A stretch of DNA of 64,000 nucleotides from Podospora bellae-mahoneyi. Taxonomy: Eukaryota > Ascomycota > Sordariomycetes > Sordariales > Podosporaceae. This document shows, piece by piece, positions 1 to 11,775 of this stretch. Within the stretch, counting starts at the first letter, position 1; the number at the start of each line of letters is the position of its first letter. The DNA is taken from contig NC_085883.1 in assembly GCF_035222275.1 (NCBI RefSeq), positions 2,294,001 through 2,358,000 on the forward strand. The letters run 5' to 3'. Made by a program: the position numbers and the translations under genes. The notes below the pieces were generated by a model. It searched no databases. It was not told the origin of the DNA and saw nothing but the letters and a program-made list of their open reading frames with translations.

Positions 1-181
1 AGGAATGCACGGACCATCTCACTTACACGCTCAAGGAGCATCACCACTTACGGCAACTGAGATCAAGGCTTGATTAGTTATCAGATATTGCAGGGTCACC
101 TCAGACGATGCAAGTGCATCTCCATCTTTTCTGCGTTTTAAAATCAGATACCATCCATTACATCCCACCTCATCTGACAGT

Positions 182-1176
182 CTATACTTGTGTCACCCTC
201 ACCAACATTTCACAGCCTTCCAGTAGGGGGCCCCATTTTCTTACAAAGCCTTCACTCATCTCCCATCCCTCCTCGCCCCACGGATCACACAGCACCATAT
301 CTACCTCGTCATCCTGACACCCCTGAGACCCGCCGTTCGCGATGTCATTGTAAAATTCAGTCGTGTTATACACGTCTTGGTACATGATCAGGTTATCTCG
401 AAGCTTGGGAAAAGGCACCGAGTCGATCCAACTCTTGTGTGGAACGCTTTTCTGCAATGATGTCGGCCGCAGGGAGCTTCGGTCCATATTTAAGGGTATG
501 AGAAAGACGCTCACGACCACGTCGGTCATATACACCCTCGACGAGTTATATTGATCCAGCGGTATCCAGGAACGGTCCGCCAAATCAGAGTCTGCAAGCG
601 GGAAGGAGTCAGGAGAGACCGACGAAGACCAAGGGAACGACGCATTGTAGATGTTTGTTGGTGCCGCCTGAACTGGGGCTCTGCTGCTTGACGGGATGCA
701 GGTGGCCGGAAATGGCATGAATTCGGCGATAGAGGATGGGTTGAAGTCGGAGAATGCGGTTGGACTAGTCATCGGGGCCGTTGGTGCAACGAAGAAATCG
801 GACGCATCTGCCGGCAATGGATATTCTGCAGCCGTCTCCTCGCGTGGTACCCCTGTCTGGTCCTGGTCTTTTTGTTTTGCGGCTGCCTTACGCTTGCCTG
901 CACAACATATCAAAAGCCTTGTGTCAGTCACTCAAAGCATATGGGTTGTCCTCGAGTTAGGACCACCACTCTGAAGACTTACGCCATGCCCGCTGATGAA
1001 GCCGATTCTGACGACGCCTACGCTCTGCCGGATCAGTTACTCCAGTCCAGTCATCTGTGATCTCAAGAGCCTGTCATCAATTCAGTGTTAGCCCAGGTAG
1101 CAATTTGGAGTCGGAAACATCAGCATCAACGCACTTCGGATAGTTCTTTTTTCCGGTCAAGTACCAAACAATGCAT
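182..1176 (-). CDS. bZIP-like transcription factor with DUF3425 domain
   Basis: Modelled as three exons (1165-1176, 983-1070, 182-897), 271 residues; both introns have GT/AG ends and the lengths close the frame. Exon 2 encodes DDWTGVTDPAERRRRQNRL and runs into RAWRKRKAAAKQK across the second intron, which is the basic region of the fungal bZIP/DUF3425 family. The C-terminal part has the family signature (PHKSWIDSVPFPKLRDNLI and DPWGEEGWEMSEGF). Between them lies a Ser/Pro-rich linker. No clear leucine zipper is seen, which is common in this family. A nuclear DNA-binding regulator is expected; its targets are unknown. The intron inside the basic region is clear (GTAAGT, CAG). The first exon (only MHCL) is tentative: the intron before exon 2 has a good branch site (GCTAAC), but the upstream start could differ. 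Family assignment is good, the start is weak. Confidence 0.8.
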
Positions 1177-3640
1177 TCTTTGACTCGGACCTGTCATGAT
1201 TTCGGGTTCGGTGTAAGTGACTAATACGCTGACGAGTTTGCTGGTAGGGCGAGGGACGCTCGATTCAAATAGGAAAAGAGAAGATGATTCCCTGACAGGC
1301 TATGCGTCTTGGGCAGCTTTAGAAGCATTCTGCATATATATCCACTTCTCCTCTGTTGACCTTGAACCCCTGATATTGAAGATGGAGAAAGCTTCTAGGA
1401 CTACGCCTTGAGCTTTCAGTACCGCGGAAATGACATCTGATTGGACGCTTGGCCGCCAGCGGAAAAGGGTCACATTGGTTGGTCTCGTTCGCACCTAAGC
1501 AACCTCGCATTACCGCAGCACCCTTCACTAGCCTGCAGCCGGCTTATAATCCGAGCTGTGGACACTACCAAAGTCCGAGATGTTAGTCTCAAAATGGAGC
1601 ATTTTGAGAATGGGTGACAAGGGCAGTAGTACTAAAAGGGCGTTGCTCCTGGGATCTGATGGGATGAGTAACGAGATACTTTGCCGACTTGTTCCCTTGT
1701 TTGGAAATCGAATTGCAAGTTTCTGATAATAGAACATCGAGAGGCATCACATCGAGCGCAGCCAGCATCAGCATCATCATACCACCACGCCCGCTACTAC
1801 CCGGGAGCCACCCACTCGTCGCGACACCACAATGAGCGGCAGTACTGACCAAACCACAAACTCCTCTGGTTCATCTCGGCCATCACTCTCACAGCAGCAA
1901 TGGGTATCCTCACCAGCTTCACCACTCGGCATCGTGTTTCTCTCCGCCTGCAATGAAGCCCCTACATCTCAAGAGACCTATCTGCAGAACCATCTGAGTA
2001 ACTACGCCCGAAGCTTCTATTCGACGCCACCGGGGTCATCCAGCTCACCGGGTTCCTCCTCACAAGTGACATCCTCTTCCCGTCCGTAGGGCTATAGCAC
2101 CAGCGGGTGTGGACAGATGACGGCATACTTGGCAGTACCTAATCGAATCTCATTTTCTTTCCGGTGCGTGGCAGAACCCAATCATGACTGCCAGAGATGT
2201 GACCACTCGATGCGGCCTACACTGCAGAGAAAGTCTATCTTTTGCTGCATGTCATCAATTGAGCCCTACGCTTTGTGTCTCTGCTGCGTTTTGAATCAAG
2301 TAGAAGTCAGCAGTAGTGATGTACTGGGACTAATTCATTCGCTTAGGCAAGGTTCTTTTTTGGGTCTTTATGGGGCGGTTTTTTGGCACTTGGTTATAGG
2401 TTTCAGGGTGGGAGTTACTCTCCAGTTGGAATTGTTTCTTTGATTTTGGGACAGGGCCTAATCCAAATTGGGGGAGGATGACTGAAGAGGGTCCAATGGT
2501 TTGGATATCACCATCACGAAACTCACCACAATCACACACATTTCTCGCCAAAACTCTTCGAATCTCGTGGCCGGATGGAGCAAGAATCATCACGGGAAGG
2601 ATCAATTCCGGTGGGGTTGAGCGGCGGCAAAGGGAAGGGCGGAGTGTGTGTGTGTGTGTTGGAGGGGGGGAGGGGGGGGGGTTGGTAAATTCTAACTACT
2701 TCTAGAAGCAAAAGATGGGAGGGAGACTCTAGGACGCTTCTGCGGCGGAGACGGGTATTATCACCGTCACAGGTGGTCCGGTTCCTCCTGGAAAGTGCGG
2801 TGGTAGCAGACATGCATGGCCCGTTTCATTGGGTCGACGGGAGGATCAAGAGGCGTGTTTCTTATTCATGGGTGGTGTTTCTTGGGGTATTGGGTTAGTT
2901 AGGGGGGCGAAGTCCGAAGGCGGCGAGGTATACGGTCAGGACTTGATATCACTTGGGGGGATGGGGCAAGACTGGAAACAAGGAACAAGGCGGCGAGCCA
3001 ACAGAAAGCCAACAACCAAGACATCAACAACAATATACACGAACTTTTTCAACGCGATTTAGAAACTCTCTACAGGACATGGGTGTTTGAAATGCAGATA
3101 TGATTCATCCTTACATTTATCTGCCCGCGAGCTTACTCATCTCTACGGCGGTTGGCGTTGAATTGGCTGACGGCATCACACGAAGGTTGTATTGTAGCCT
3201 GGCCTTGGCTTTCTACAGCCCGATTTGGGGTATATCTTTCGAGCTGAGGCCGCAACGTTGCGGAGAAGGGGAGCAATGAATGGGTTGATCTCGATGCTTT
3301 TAGAAGCGAAGAGAAGAAGGTGTATGGAGGGAATACGCTGTTTTGGTAAACTCCGGTTGCTGTCAGGGAATACCGACTGATGATTTTGTGGTGATAGAAT
3401 CAGAAAGGGTAACTCGTATTCTGGGGGTGAAGAGGATGTGCACTTGAATGTGTGTTATGGACCAAGTCTGCCTTATGAGTTCACGGGAATGCCGATTGTT
3501 TATACGTTCTGGGCAGCATGAGAAAGAGAAGGGGGATCGTCAACATGTCAAACTTGACCTGCAATACTCTGGATGTAAAGACTGGGGTGGCAAAGTAAGT
3601 TGACATGTCATCGTCCTCTAGATTGCGTGACAAAGGTTGG
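1177..3640. other. intergenic, no convincing gene
   Basis: About 2.5 kb without a supportable gene. It holds a (GT)n/G-rich simple-sequence run near 2645-2682 and several short open frames with no recognisable domain. An 85-codon Ser-rich frame at 1832-2089 has a fair start context but no other support. Confidence 0.5.
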
Positions 3641-3654
3641 CCAAAACTCCCCCA

Positions 3655-3825
3655 GAGATAGTGTATAGCTTTTTCAAGATAGTTTATAGACCTTGAATAA
3701 TAAGTGATAGCCATTCAAAGATAGTGGACATGCCTATCCGTGTCTTGAGGATGCATTCAACAATAAATAATAACGATTAAATGATAGTAAACAAGCCTAT
3801 CTGTATCGTAAGGAGGCGTAAGTCG
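3655..3825. repeat. degenerate GATAGT/CCTT minisatellite, locus 1
   Basis: A run of imperfect units of about 25-30 bases in which AAGATAGT, GATAGT and CCTTGA or GCCTATC recur (for example TTCAAGATAGTTTATAGACC, then CAAAGATAGTGGACATGCC). It is the most diverged member of a repeat that also occurs near 15.3, 39.8 and 50.8 kb. It sits just downstream of the broken kinase-like gene. Confidence 0.5.
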
Positions 3826-3934
3826 ATCGCCCATCTAAGTACATCTGCTAACTTGCAGCACTGCTGATATTATCTGGGGCGTGCTCCTTCCCAGATACCA
3901 GTCCTCTTTATAATCCCTAGTCAGAGCCGCCCTC

Positions 3935-5362
3935 CTAGTTACCCCCATATCCACACTCGCGAGCCATACGCTCCTCGTACTGCCCATCCTCCTCCGCCAT
4001 CCGTTCCAGCCGTTCCAGCCGTGCCAGCCGTTCAGCAGACTCGTCAACGTCCCTGGTGCTAGGCGAAGGGAAACTAGCCCGTGGCATTTGCTTCCCTTTT
4101 ATCCCCTCCACCCGCTTCCTCACCACCTCGCCAATCCCACGTTGTGAGACTTCCGCAGGGAAAAGCCAAGGAGGCAGCGGCATAAAACCCTCCCCCTTCA
4201 AGTCAGAAAACGTATTCAACAACCATCCGGCAGCCAAATTCACATTCCCAAGCCACCTCTCGGGAACCCACCGCCGGAGTGCACCTTCCGGACCGAGGGC
4301 ACCTGTCCCCCTATCAGGTCAGCACCGAATAATCGGCGACTCAGGCTTCAACCTCTCCGCAGGTAGGCCCATCATCGCCCTATCCCCACGGTGATTAGGA
4401 TGAGCAAAAACATCCTGGTCCACCCATCTGCACACAAGCGCACAAGTAAACCCAAACACCTTGACATTCCCATCACTCAGAATCAACACCTTGCCCGGGC
4501 CAAGAACATTGATCCCAATCTCAACATTCCACCACATTTTATTACTCGCCTCCGACACCTTCCGTAGAATATCCAACCGAGTCTTCTCATCAGGAAGCAT
4601 ACCATGATCCACCGTCCCATCAATGGTACGAGCCCTCTCAATCTTCTCCTCCATCGTCTACGCCCCCTTGTAATGATCCATCAACACCATCCTCACCCAC
4701 TTCGCCGTCCTCTCCGGGACGTGCGTCTCCACCTCAAAAGTAAAATTCCCATTAAACTGGGGGACAATAACCTTCAGACCCTTTCCTCCCCCCCACCCTC
4801 TTCCAAAAAAAAAAAAAAGACGAAAAACAATTGTACGCGTGCGTCTCGGTAGCGTAATCAAGCTCCGCCCTCGCCATGCAGTCCAGATACTCGTAGCACG
4901 CCTTCCCCTCCATCCGAAGATCACACCCTGGGTTGCCATGGGGTGGATAATCCACCCCGTCATATATCTTCGCGACGAACGTGTTGTTGGGTTTGTTGTT
5001 CATGTAGCAAATCACCACGTACAGCCCCCTTCGTTTTCCAAATCGTTAAAGTTGCGGGTGGCGATGTCTTGAGGGATGGTGATCTCGTAGATATCCCCAA
5101 AGTCGATAGGTTTTGTCTCCATGGGGGGGTTGTCAAGCGCAAAGTTGATACGGTCGGTGAGGGAGCTGCTTTTGGGGCCGGGGTGCTGCTGGTGGTTGTG
5201 GCCGACGTGAGGGTAACGACGGGGAGGTTCCCTATTGTATTGTGTACTCCATGGTCAGGGTGCTCGATGTTTGAAGAGGGTGAGGGCGCGGCCGGGGCGG
5301 TAGCGTCCATGTGGACCAAGGCGGTCGGGCGAGGTGGTGGTGATGGTGTTGTCTGTGCTCAT
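3935..5362 (-). pseudogene. broken pseudokinase-like gene, paralogue of the gene at 24.1-25.5 kb
   Basis: Read on the minus strand from an ATG at 5362 (MSTDNTITTT, good context), consecutive blocks match the gene at 24.1-25.5 kb in the same order: LGPHGRYRPG, RINFALDNPP, DIATRNFNDLENEGG, ICYMNNKPNN, YPPHGNPGCDL, ARAELDYATE, KWVRMVLMDHYKG, KMWWNVEIGI, LILSDGNVKVFGF, RWVPERWLGN and SDLKGEG. They are interrupted by an in-frame TGA after the first block (KHRAP), a frame change near 5019, a 14-base A run near 4806 that shifts the frame, an in-frame TAG at 4655-4657 and a TGA near 4316. The VRMVLMDH and WNVEI...SDGNVKVFGF blocks resemble the hinge and catalytic-loop region of fungal protein-kinase-like folds, but without HRD or DFG motifs. 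At least five lesions make it a pseudogene, barring assembly error at the A run. Confidence 0.75.
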
Positions 5363-6033
5363 GGTGACGGACGGGTTTGTCTTGTTGATAGATAGTGTGG
5401 GAAGATGTCAGGTATGGAAAAGATTGGCAGTTGAGAGAGGCAGCTAAGTGTGATGTGTCGGGTAAGAAGGAAAAATGTGGGCTGGGTGTGAGGAAGGGTG
5501 GCTTTATAGATTTGCTAAACTCTACAGAGAGCAAAAGACTTCAAAGCCACTATGGAAAGTCCAGCACATGAGAAAGTTCAACACAGAATCAAAGTCTAAG
5601 GAAGAGAGAAAACCTTCAGTGGTGGAATAGATAGCTTGGTTTGCCGCACTGTTGTCTTAAGCTTAGATGCTAGAATGTGTTAGAATTAGACTGATAAACC
5701 TACATGATTTTGCAAACACCTGTAACTTTATGGGCTTCGTTTCGTTTGCCATTTAGTATCCCAGTGTATAAATAAGCGGCGGACACTTCGGCAGGCCACC
5801 TAGTTCTTTACCTCTTCAATTAAACCAAGATAAATCATTATGAGGGCTTGGCACTAAAAACTAACGACTCTCTGAATGCCCAGAATATCGCTCTGGCCAC
5901 ACACTGAACCACCGTTTGGCCGATCGTATCGCTATGTGAAGAGTATCGCTATACTTCGTATGGCTGTGTATAGGTCTGACCGTAAAGCTCCAACCTCCCC
6001 TAATCTTCCATGAATGAAGATGATAAGCCCCCA
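5363..6033. other. intergenic between broken kinase-like gene and seipin
   Basis: About 670 bases with no open frame of note. It holds the presumed upstream region of the broken gene (minus) and the 3' flank of seipin (minus). Confidence 0.5.
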
Positions 6034-7501
6034 TTATGACTTACTCACCCTTCTCCTCCTCGGCCCTGCCTCCCCCTTTGCAGCATCACTATAATTCGTA
6101 CTCGTACCAATGCCCGAGTCCTTCCAATCGCTCCCCTCCCCATCCTCCTCATCATCCCCAAGTTCACCAAAATCTGGCAATTTGGTCATTAAGAGGTCCA
6201 ATCCCTCCTCGCCTTCCTCCTTCTTAATCTTCCCCTCCAGCCCCGACGAACTCTCATACCTCAACGGCGGTTCTCCCGTCCCAGTAGGAAATGTTCTTTC
6301 CGTATCCGACATCTCATCTTCCTCCTTAATCAGACTCTGTTCCAGCGTCGGTTCCTGCCTCGGTTCCCAGTCTTCAATCTGCTTTTGTTGATCGCTAGCA
6401 CGAATACCCCCGAGAAGCAGAATCCCTAACACCAAACACCCCATCTCCACCGCCCAAAACAGCCCCGTGATTCCAAAAAACGACAGGATACGCCATTCAT
6501 ACATCACCCACCTCAATCCCCTCAACCTGGCCACAATTTCGACCCGGCACTCATATACCCCCAATCCCTGCCCAGCCTGCACCTCCACCACCATACTCCT
6601 TGGCATCTTCTCCCCCTGTCCCTGCCCCTTTCTCAACCAAGAGTCACCCCTCCCACTCCCAAAAGCCACCCCCTCCACCATCTTCACCTCCAACGTCGTC
6701 GCATCCGCCCGTTGCGTAAACAACACGTGATACGGCAAAAACAATATTCTCTTCGCCAACGAAACCAACGGATCAGTATAAGGAATAATTGCCGGCCTCG
6801 CACTTGTCAATAACACCGTCGAGGTCTTCATCAACGGCCCCAAACTGAGACTCGTCACCAAATCCGTCTGCCCAGTCGTCTTATCCATTAACACAACAGG
6901 ATTATACAATCCCGCCCCCCCAGCAGGTGTGTGCTCCGTCAGGTCCGTATCCAGCAAGTGGATCAGCACCATGAAATTCCCCCTCTTTGTATTCTCCGGC
7001 GTCAGAGGCAGCGTCAACGAAACCGATATATCGTACGGTTGGTCAGGGAGGAGCTTCAGGCTTGTTAACGCGACCGGGTTTTGGCCGTATCTGCCATCAA
7101 CAGTCAGCCGCAGACTTTTAAGAAAAACAGAGGCGGGAGAGCACACCCATAATGCAGATAAACCTCCTGCTCATGCACCTGTTTGGGCAGGTAAACATAG
7201 TAAGAGGCCACGTAGACCACCACAGCAACAAGATATAGTATGACCGCCGCGGTGAGTAGCAAAATCGACCATATCAAACTCCTCTGAACAGTCCTAGACG
7301 TCAACAGGTAAACAACCCCCTTCTTCGTCTCCCTCAACAACGCGCGGAGCCCGGTCGTGATCTGGCTCCATTGGTGGGATAGGAGGGCAAATTCGTCGTC
7401 TTCGCCGGCGGCAACAGTGTTGCGTTGGGCCTGGCCACATCAAAAGGTTAGCGATCCAGATAGAGAACTTATGAAACTCAAGGGAGGGTGATGCGTACCA
7501 T
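6034..7501 (-). CDS. sei1: seipin, lipid-droplet biogenesis protein
   Basis: Three exons (7499-7501, 7147-7430, 6034-7090) give 447 residues; introns of 68 and 56 bp have GT/AG ends, and the first has a CTAAC branch site. The protein has a first transmembrane helix near residues 55-80 (SLIWSILLLTAAVILYLVAV), a lumenal beta-sandwich with the seipin patterns LPDQPYDISVSLTLP, NFMVLIHLLD and LFLPYHVLF, a second membrane helix (ITGLFWAVEMGCLVLGILLL), and an acidic Ser-rich cytosolic tail ending in GPRRRRVSKS. Seipin is an oligomeric ER membrane protein that organises neutral-lipid flow into lipid droplets at ER contact sites. The tail is long compared with yeast Sei1, as is usual in filamentous fungi. 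In this model the start codon alone forms the first exon, cut by a donor (GTACGC) directly after ATG; this gives MAQRNTVAAG. An alternative start within exon 2 would lose only the short N-terminus. Confidence 0.88.
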
Positions 7502-8603
7502 CTTGTCACAATTACCTGGATCCAATGGCCTCGCGTGGATCAAAAAAAAAAAAACCTAGCGTATCTCCAGCTTGTGGTTTTTGTCGCTCTCTCTACCAAA
7601 CGTGGTCCATTCTCCGGATGTAATATTAAGATGTGATGCTGAAATCGTCTGGAGGAATTCGCTGCCCTCTCTTTATTACCACATACCGTGTCCGTTCCGT
7701 GGTTCCTGCCCAACTGAGGTAACTTCACTCACACACGAAAAATGTCAGGCGCATTCTCATTGGCATGTGAAGTGCGAAATTGCAGCTGGCTGTTTGGGGG
7801 AAGAGCTAGGGACCAGGAGCTTTCACCCCCCCTCCCCCACCCACTTTTTGGCATCCCTGCAGCGCCTGATGTCATCCCAACTTAGCGCTTCACATGGGTC
7901 TTGGCATCCGATATCCGATATCCACTACTTGGGTCTTGCGAATAACTTCACGTCCTTGCGGTAACCTTTGGTGTGGCTGGATGAAGGCGTAACTGGAACA
8001 TGGTCGTCTGAGTGTGTTTAAAGAACAGAAGCAGATGGCGTAAACGCCCATCTGTCAACAACTGATGACTCCGATGGTACGAACTACTACCGGCCTGGCA
8101 GCAGGAAAGATAAATATCTCTCCCGACGCACATGCAACTGGGTAGACCACGTTTATTTCCATCTCTGTCTTAAAACTAAACAACAACATAGCAATGGGGT
8201 AGTCGTAGTAGCAGTAACCGGAAAATGATCAAAGCAGAAGAAAACAAGCTGAAAAATAAAAAAAGTAAAAAAGAATCCATCGATCAAAATCAGAACAAGC
8301 TCGCTCGAGCAAAAATCCTCAATACAAACCCCATCGTTCCGTGTACACATTTCAGACATCCCAAATCGTCGCTATCCCCTCCTAAGTCCAACCCAAGCCC
8401 TTGGTATCCCCCATCATTATAAAACAAATCATGACAGATCCACCAACCCAACCCAACCCCAACCATACCGCCGTGAAGAAGTCGGAGGGATTCACCCCTT
8501 TCCCACATCTTCTTTTCCACCTCCATCCTATAACCTCCTACTATCCTCCTCTCGCCATCTTCTCCTTTCCCCATCATATCCCCTTTGCCCTGTTGCAACT
8601 CCC
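7502..8603. other. intergenic, upstream of seipin and downstream of the F-BAR gene
   Basis: About 1.1 kb. A 12-base A run lies near 7542. Short open frames here have no domain character. From about 8160 to 8600 the plus strand is rich in A and then C, as expected for the 3' flank of the minus-strand F-BAR/SH3 gene. Confidence 0.45.
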
Positions 8604-11600
8604 CTAACTCAGAGGCTGCAAATAGTTACTGGGTACCAACCCAACCTGCCCATTCCCACCCTGCACCGTCGCCTCCCACCACCCATCATCCTGATGCCTC
8701 AACACAGCCAAAACATCCCCCTTTGCAAACCCCAGCTCCTCCGGAATCGCCGCTTGGTACATATACAGTGCTCGAGCTACAACCAACGTTAGCCAACATC
8801 CCCCAAATGAACTTGTCACCGTTAAACTCACCAAAATGCATAATAGCCCTCCCATCCCTAGTATACGTCCCCGGATCCCCCACCTGCCTATCCCTCCCCC
8901 CAGCCCCCCCAGCAGCAACACTCTTGCTCCTCGCCCTGCTCGCCCCTCCATTCCCACCACTCCCCTCATACAAACTCATATTGCTCGCCACCACATTCCC
9001 ACTGCTCCCCGCCCTGACGTTCCCGGCCGTATTGCTCCTCCCATGCCTCCCCCTCTGACTCCCCCCATACAAACTCCCCTCATCCCCACCACCACCCGTC
9101 GGGATCGACCCCGCCACCGAAAGCGCCATCGAATGATTCTGGTGTCCCGACATACTACTCGCCGGCCGCTGACTATACGGCGCCGGGCTCGCACTCCTCC
9201 CATCACCCATCACGCTCGGCGACCCCCTCCCGGGCTGCTCATACCGACCAGAATAACTCCCCCTTTGCTGCTGCGACGACACAGACCCCCGATGCTGCTG
9301 ACTCTGATGCTGACTCCCCGTCGAACTCGAAAACATATTCGGACTCGCACTCCCATTCCCATACCCGACACTGGGACTAGCCCTCGACCCCGGCCTAGGA
9401 CTAGCACTCCTCGTCGGCGCCGGACTCGCCGCCCTGACCGTATCATTCCCCCTCGTCCCGGGCCTCGACATACTCCTAGCGTAATCCCCCCACCACCCCC
9501 ACCAGACCCCGGCCGTCCCCCATCAAACAAGCTCCTCGTCTGCGTTTGAAACTTCTCCGAAGCCGCCTTCATCGCCTTGGACGTAACCGCCGGCGGCGGC
9601 ACCCCCAACCGCTGAACCTGAACCTGCTGATCATAACTTGGCGGCGGCGTCCCCCTCATGGCAGCAACAACAGCGCTGTTTCCGCTTGCACTCATCGCCC
9701 CCGACCTCCCTCCAGGAGCGGGCGTGGCAATACCATGATAGTGATCTGCCGACACCCTTCCCCCACCGCTACCATTCATCTTGTTACTCCCCGACGTCAC
9801 CCCCTTCAGCTCCGCAAGCGCCATAGCAATTGGGTCGTCTTCTGGTGTAGCCGGCGAAGCTTGCTGTTTTTGACGAGCAGTGTCGTCAACCTGGAAGACG
9901 TTTCCTCCCACGTTGAGTGCGAGGCTAGCATTGGCAGCAATGGGATCGGGACTGACGCTTCGGTCGGGGGTGATGACCTGGTCGTTGCTCTTGTTAAAAG
10001 CCCCCGTGAGCTGGGGACGCTGGTTGTTGCTGGGGTGCCAGGTGTTTCTGCTGTTGGGGGCGACTTCCTTGGTGCTCTTTCTGCGGAAGGGACTGTTGTT
10101 TCCAAAGAACCCGCTCTTCTTCTTAAGGACCTTTTTGTCGGGGGACTCACTGCCTTGTTGGGGCTGTTGCTGTTGTTGGAGTTGTTGAGGTGGTTGCTGT
10201 TGCTGTTGTTGGACAGGGGGTTGGCGCTGTTGGGCTAGTGGCTGCTGCTGCTGCTGCTGCTGTTTGACGGGCGCCATGGCTTGCTGGGGCGGTTCTTGAC
10301 TAGAGAAGGACGTCTCGCTGTGGGAGCCTCTGCTAGAGGGTCGGGCTGATGTGGCAGATGGCGCCGTGCTGAGGTCTGAAGCTGTGGGCCGGCAGAGCAT
10401 GGTCATGCCATCCATTGGGTAGGGATCGTGAGGAACAGGCGCGAACTCGTTGGGGTCGTAGTCCATGTTGCTGGCTTGAGGAGACTGATAGCCTCTAGGC
10501 GCTGCCCTCCGTTGATCTTGTTTCAAGTCTTGCTGGGGAATAACCGGGACCGCAGCAGCAATCGCCTTCTGAGGTAACGCCGCCGCTTGGCCTCGTGCCG
10601 GCTCAGGATCACCATGAAGCTTCCGTGCCAATGCCGAGTTCGGATCGTGATGAGACTCAAAAGTCGAGGGTTGTGGCGACGAAGAGCGGAAAGCCGGGTT
10701 TATACTCCTCGAAAACTGCGCGACCGAATAATTATCATCGTCCGACACCTCCGACTGGGAATCCATATCCCCCCGGCAAAAGTTGATGTACTTTGGCGCA
10801 TCCGGAATCTCCTGACCAGTCCCCTTCTCGGTGATGAATGTTATTATGTCCTTCTCCACCTCCATATGTTCCAGGGACAGCCTGATCTTTTCGCAGGAAG
10901 AGTCGTCACTAACGCAGACAGTCGACGCAATATTCGCAAACTGCCAGAGGCTGCTCTTGGTGAAATCCAAGCGCTCCTCCTCTAAATCCTGGAACTTGTC
11001 AGCCGCCGCCTTCCACTCCCTGTTCCACCTCGCCGTTGTCTCCTCCAGCGCCCTGACCGCAGCCTCGTACTCGGCGTTGGAGGCAGCCAAGCTGATCTGT
11101 GTCTTCTCTAACTTCGCCTTATTCTTTCTCTCCTCTTGGCCCATGACCATGTGCCCTTGCGCGAGGTAGCCCTTGATCTTGAGACACTCCTGTTCGTACT
11201 TGTCTCTCGTCTTGTTGACCATCTGCGTCTGCTGCACCTTGGTCTTGAGCAGCTTCTCCACCGTGTTCTGCACAATCTTTCGTCGCTCCTTCATCCCACC
11301 AGCAAACGCAGCCAGGGGTTCCTCGAGTTCGCTCTTCATTTGCTGCGCGATATGCTGATGCTGTTTGCCCATCGACTCGACTTCAGCCCGGACAATATCC
11401 AGCGACTGTCTCAAAGTTCCCGTCTCCTGCGAACCCAGGTTCTTGCGGCATAGCGAGAGTAGTTTTCGGGCGTAATCGTCTTCGATAGATGCGCGAGCTG
11501 TTTTTTTTTTCCTGACTGTCAGTCGATTCTCACCTGGCCTGAAAAGGAGAGAAACTCACCGCTGTAGAAGTTCTTGAGTTCATCGCATGTGAGCTTGGCG

Positions 11601-11775
11601 TTTGCCATGCGCTCGAGCAGGGGTCCGACACCGGCATCGTCTTTACCCCAGAAGTTGTTGGCGACTATTATTATCGGAAAAAGTCAGTCGTTGAATCCCC
11701 CTTCGGAAGCTGTCCAGCTCCATCAAACTTACAAGAAAGGGCGACGGCCGGCCCATCGTTGTAATCGGCCGTCAT
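8604..11775 (-). CDS. cdc15: F-BAR and SH3 cytokinesis protein, Cdc15/Imp2/Hof1 type
   Basis: Exons 11733-11775, 11560-11664, 8832-11497 and 8604-8776, with introns of 68, 62 and 55 bp. The N-terminus (FANNFWGKDDAGVGPLLERM, then KLTCDELKNFY and EDDYARKLLSL) is the F-BAR start; a coiled-coil F-BAR body follows (about residues 10-260). The middle is a long disordered Ser/Pro/Gln region with several Gln runs. The C-terminus is an SH3 domain (ARALYMYQAAIPEELGF, GDVLAVLRHQDDGWWEA, GLVPSNYLQPL). Such proteins bind membrane at the contractile ring and recruit formin and septation factors. Oddity: the body of exon 3 is in one frame down to a G run at about 9484-9497 and continues, with clear sense (DYARSMSRPGTRGND), in the next frame; the coding length is one base short of a multiple of three. 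I see no intron there, so this is either a sequencing or assembly slip in the G run or a recent frameshift. If corrected, the protein has about 995 residues. Confidence 0.85.

Noticed and set aside
1832-2089. 85-codon Ser-rich frame with fair start context
   Set aside because: No domain, no splice continuation, low-complexity composition; not enough to call a gene.
8836-9549. Long plus-strand Pro/Arg-rich frame
   Set aside because: It is the antisense shadow of the F-BAR/SH3 gene.
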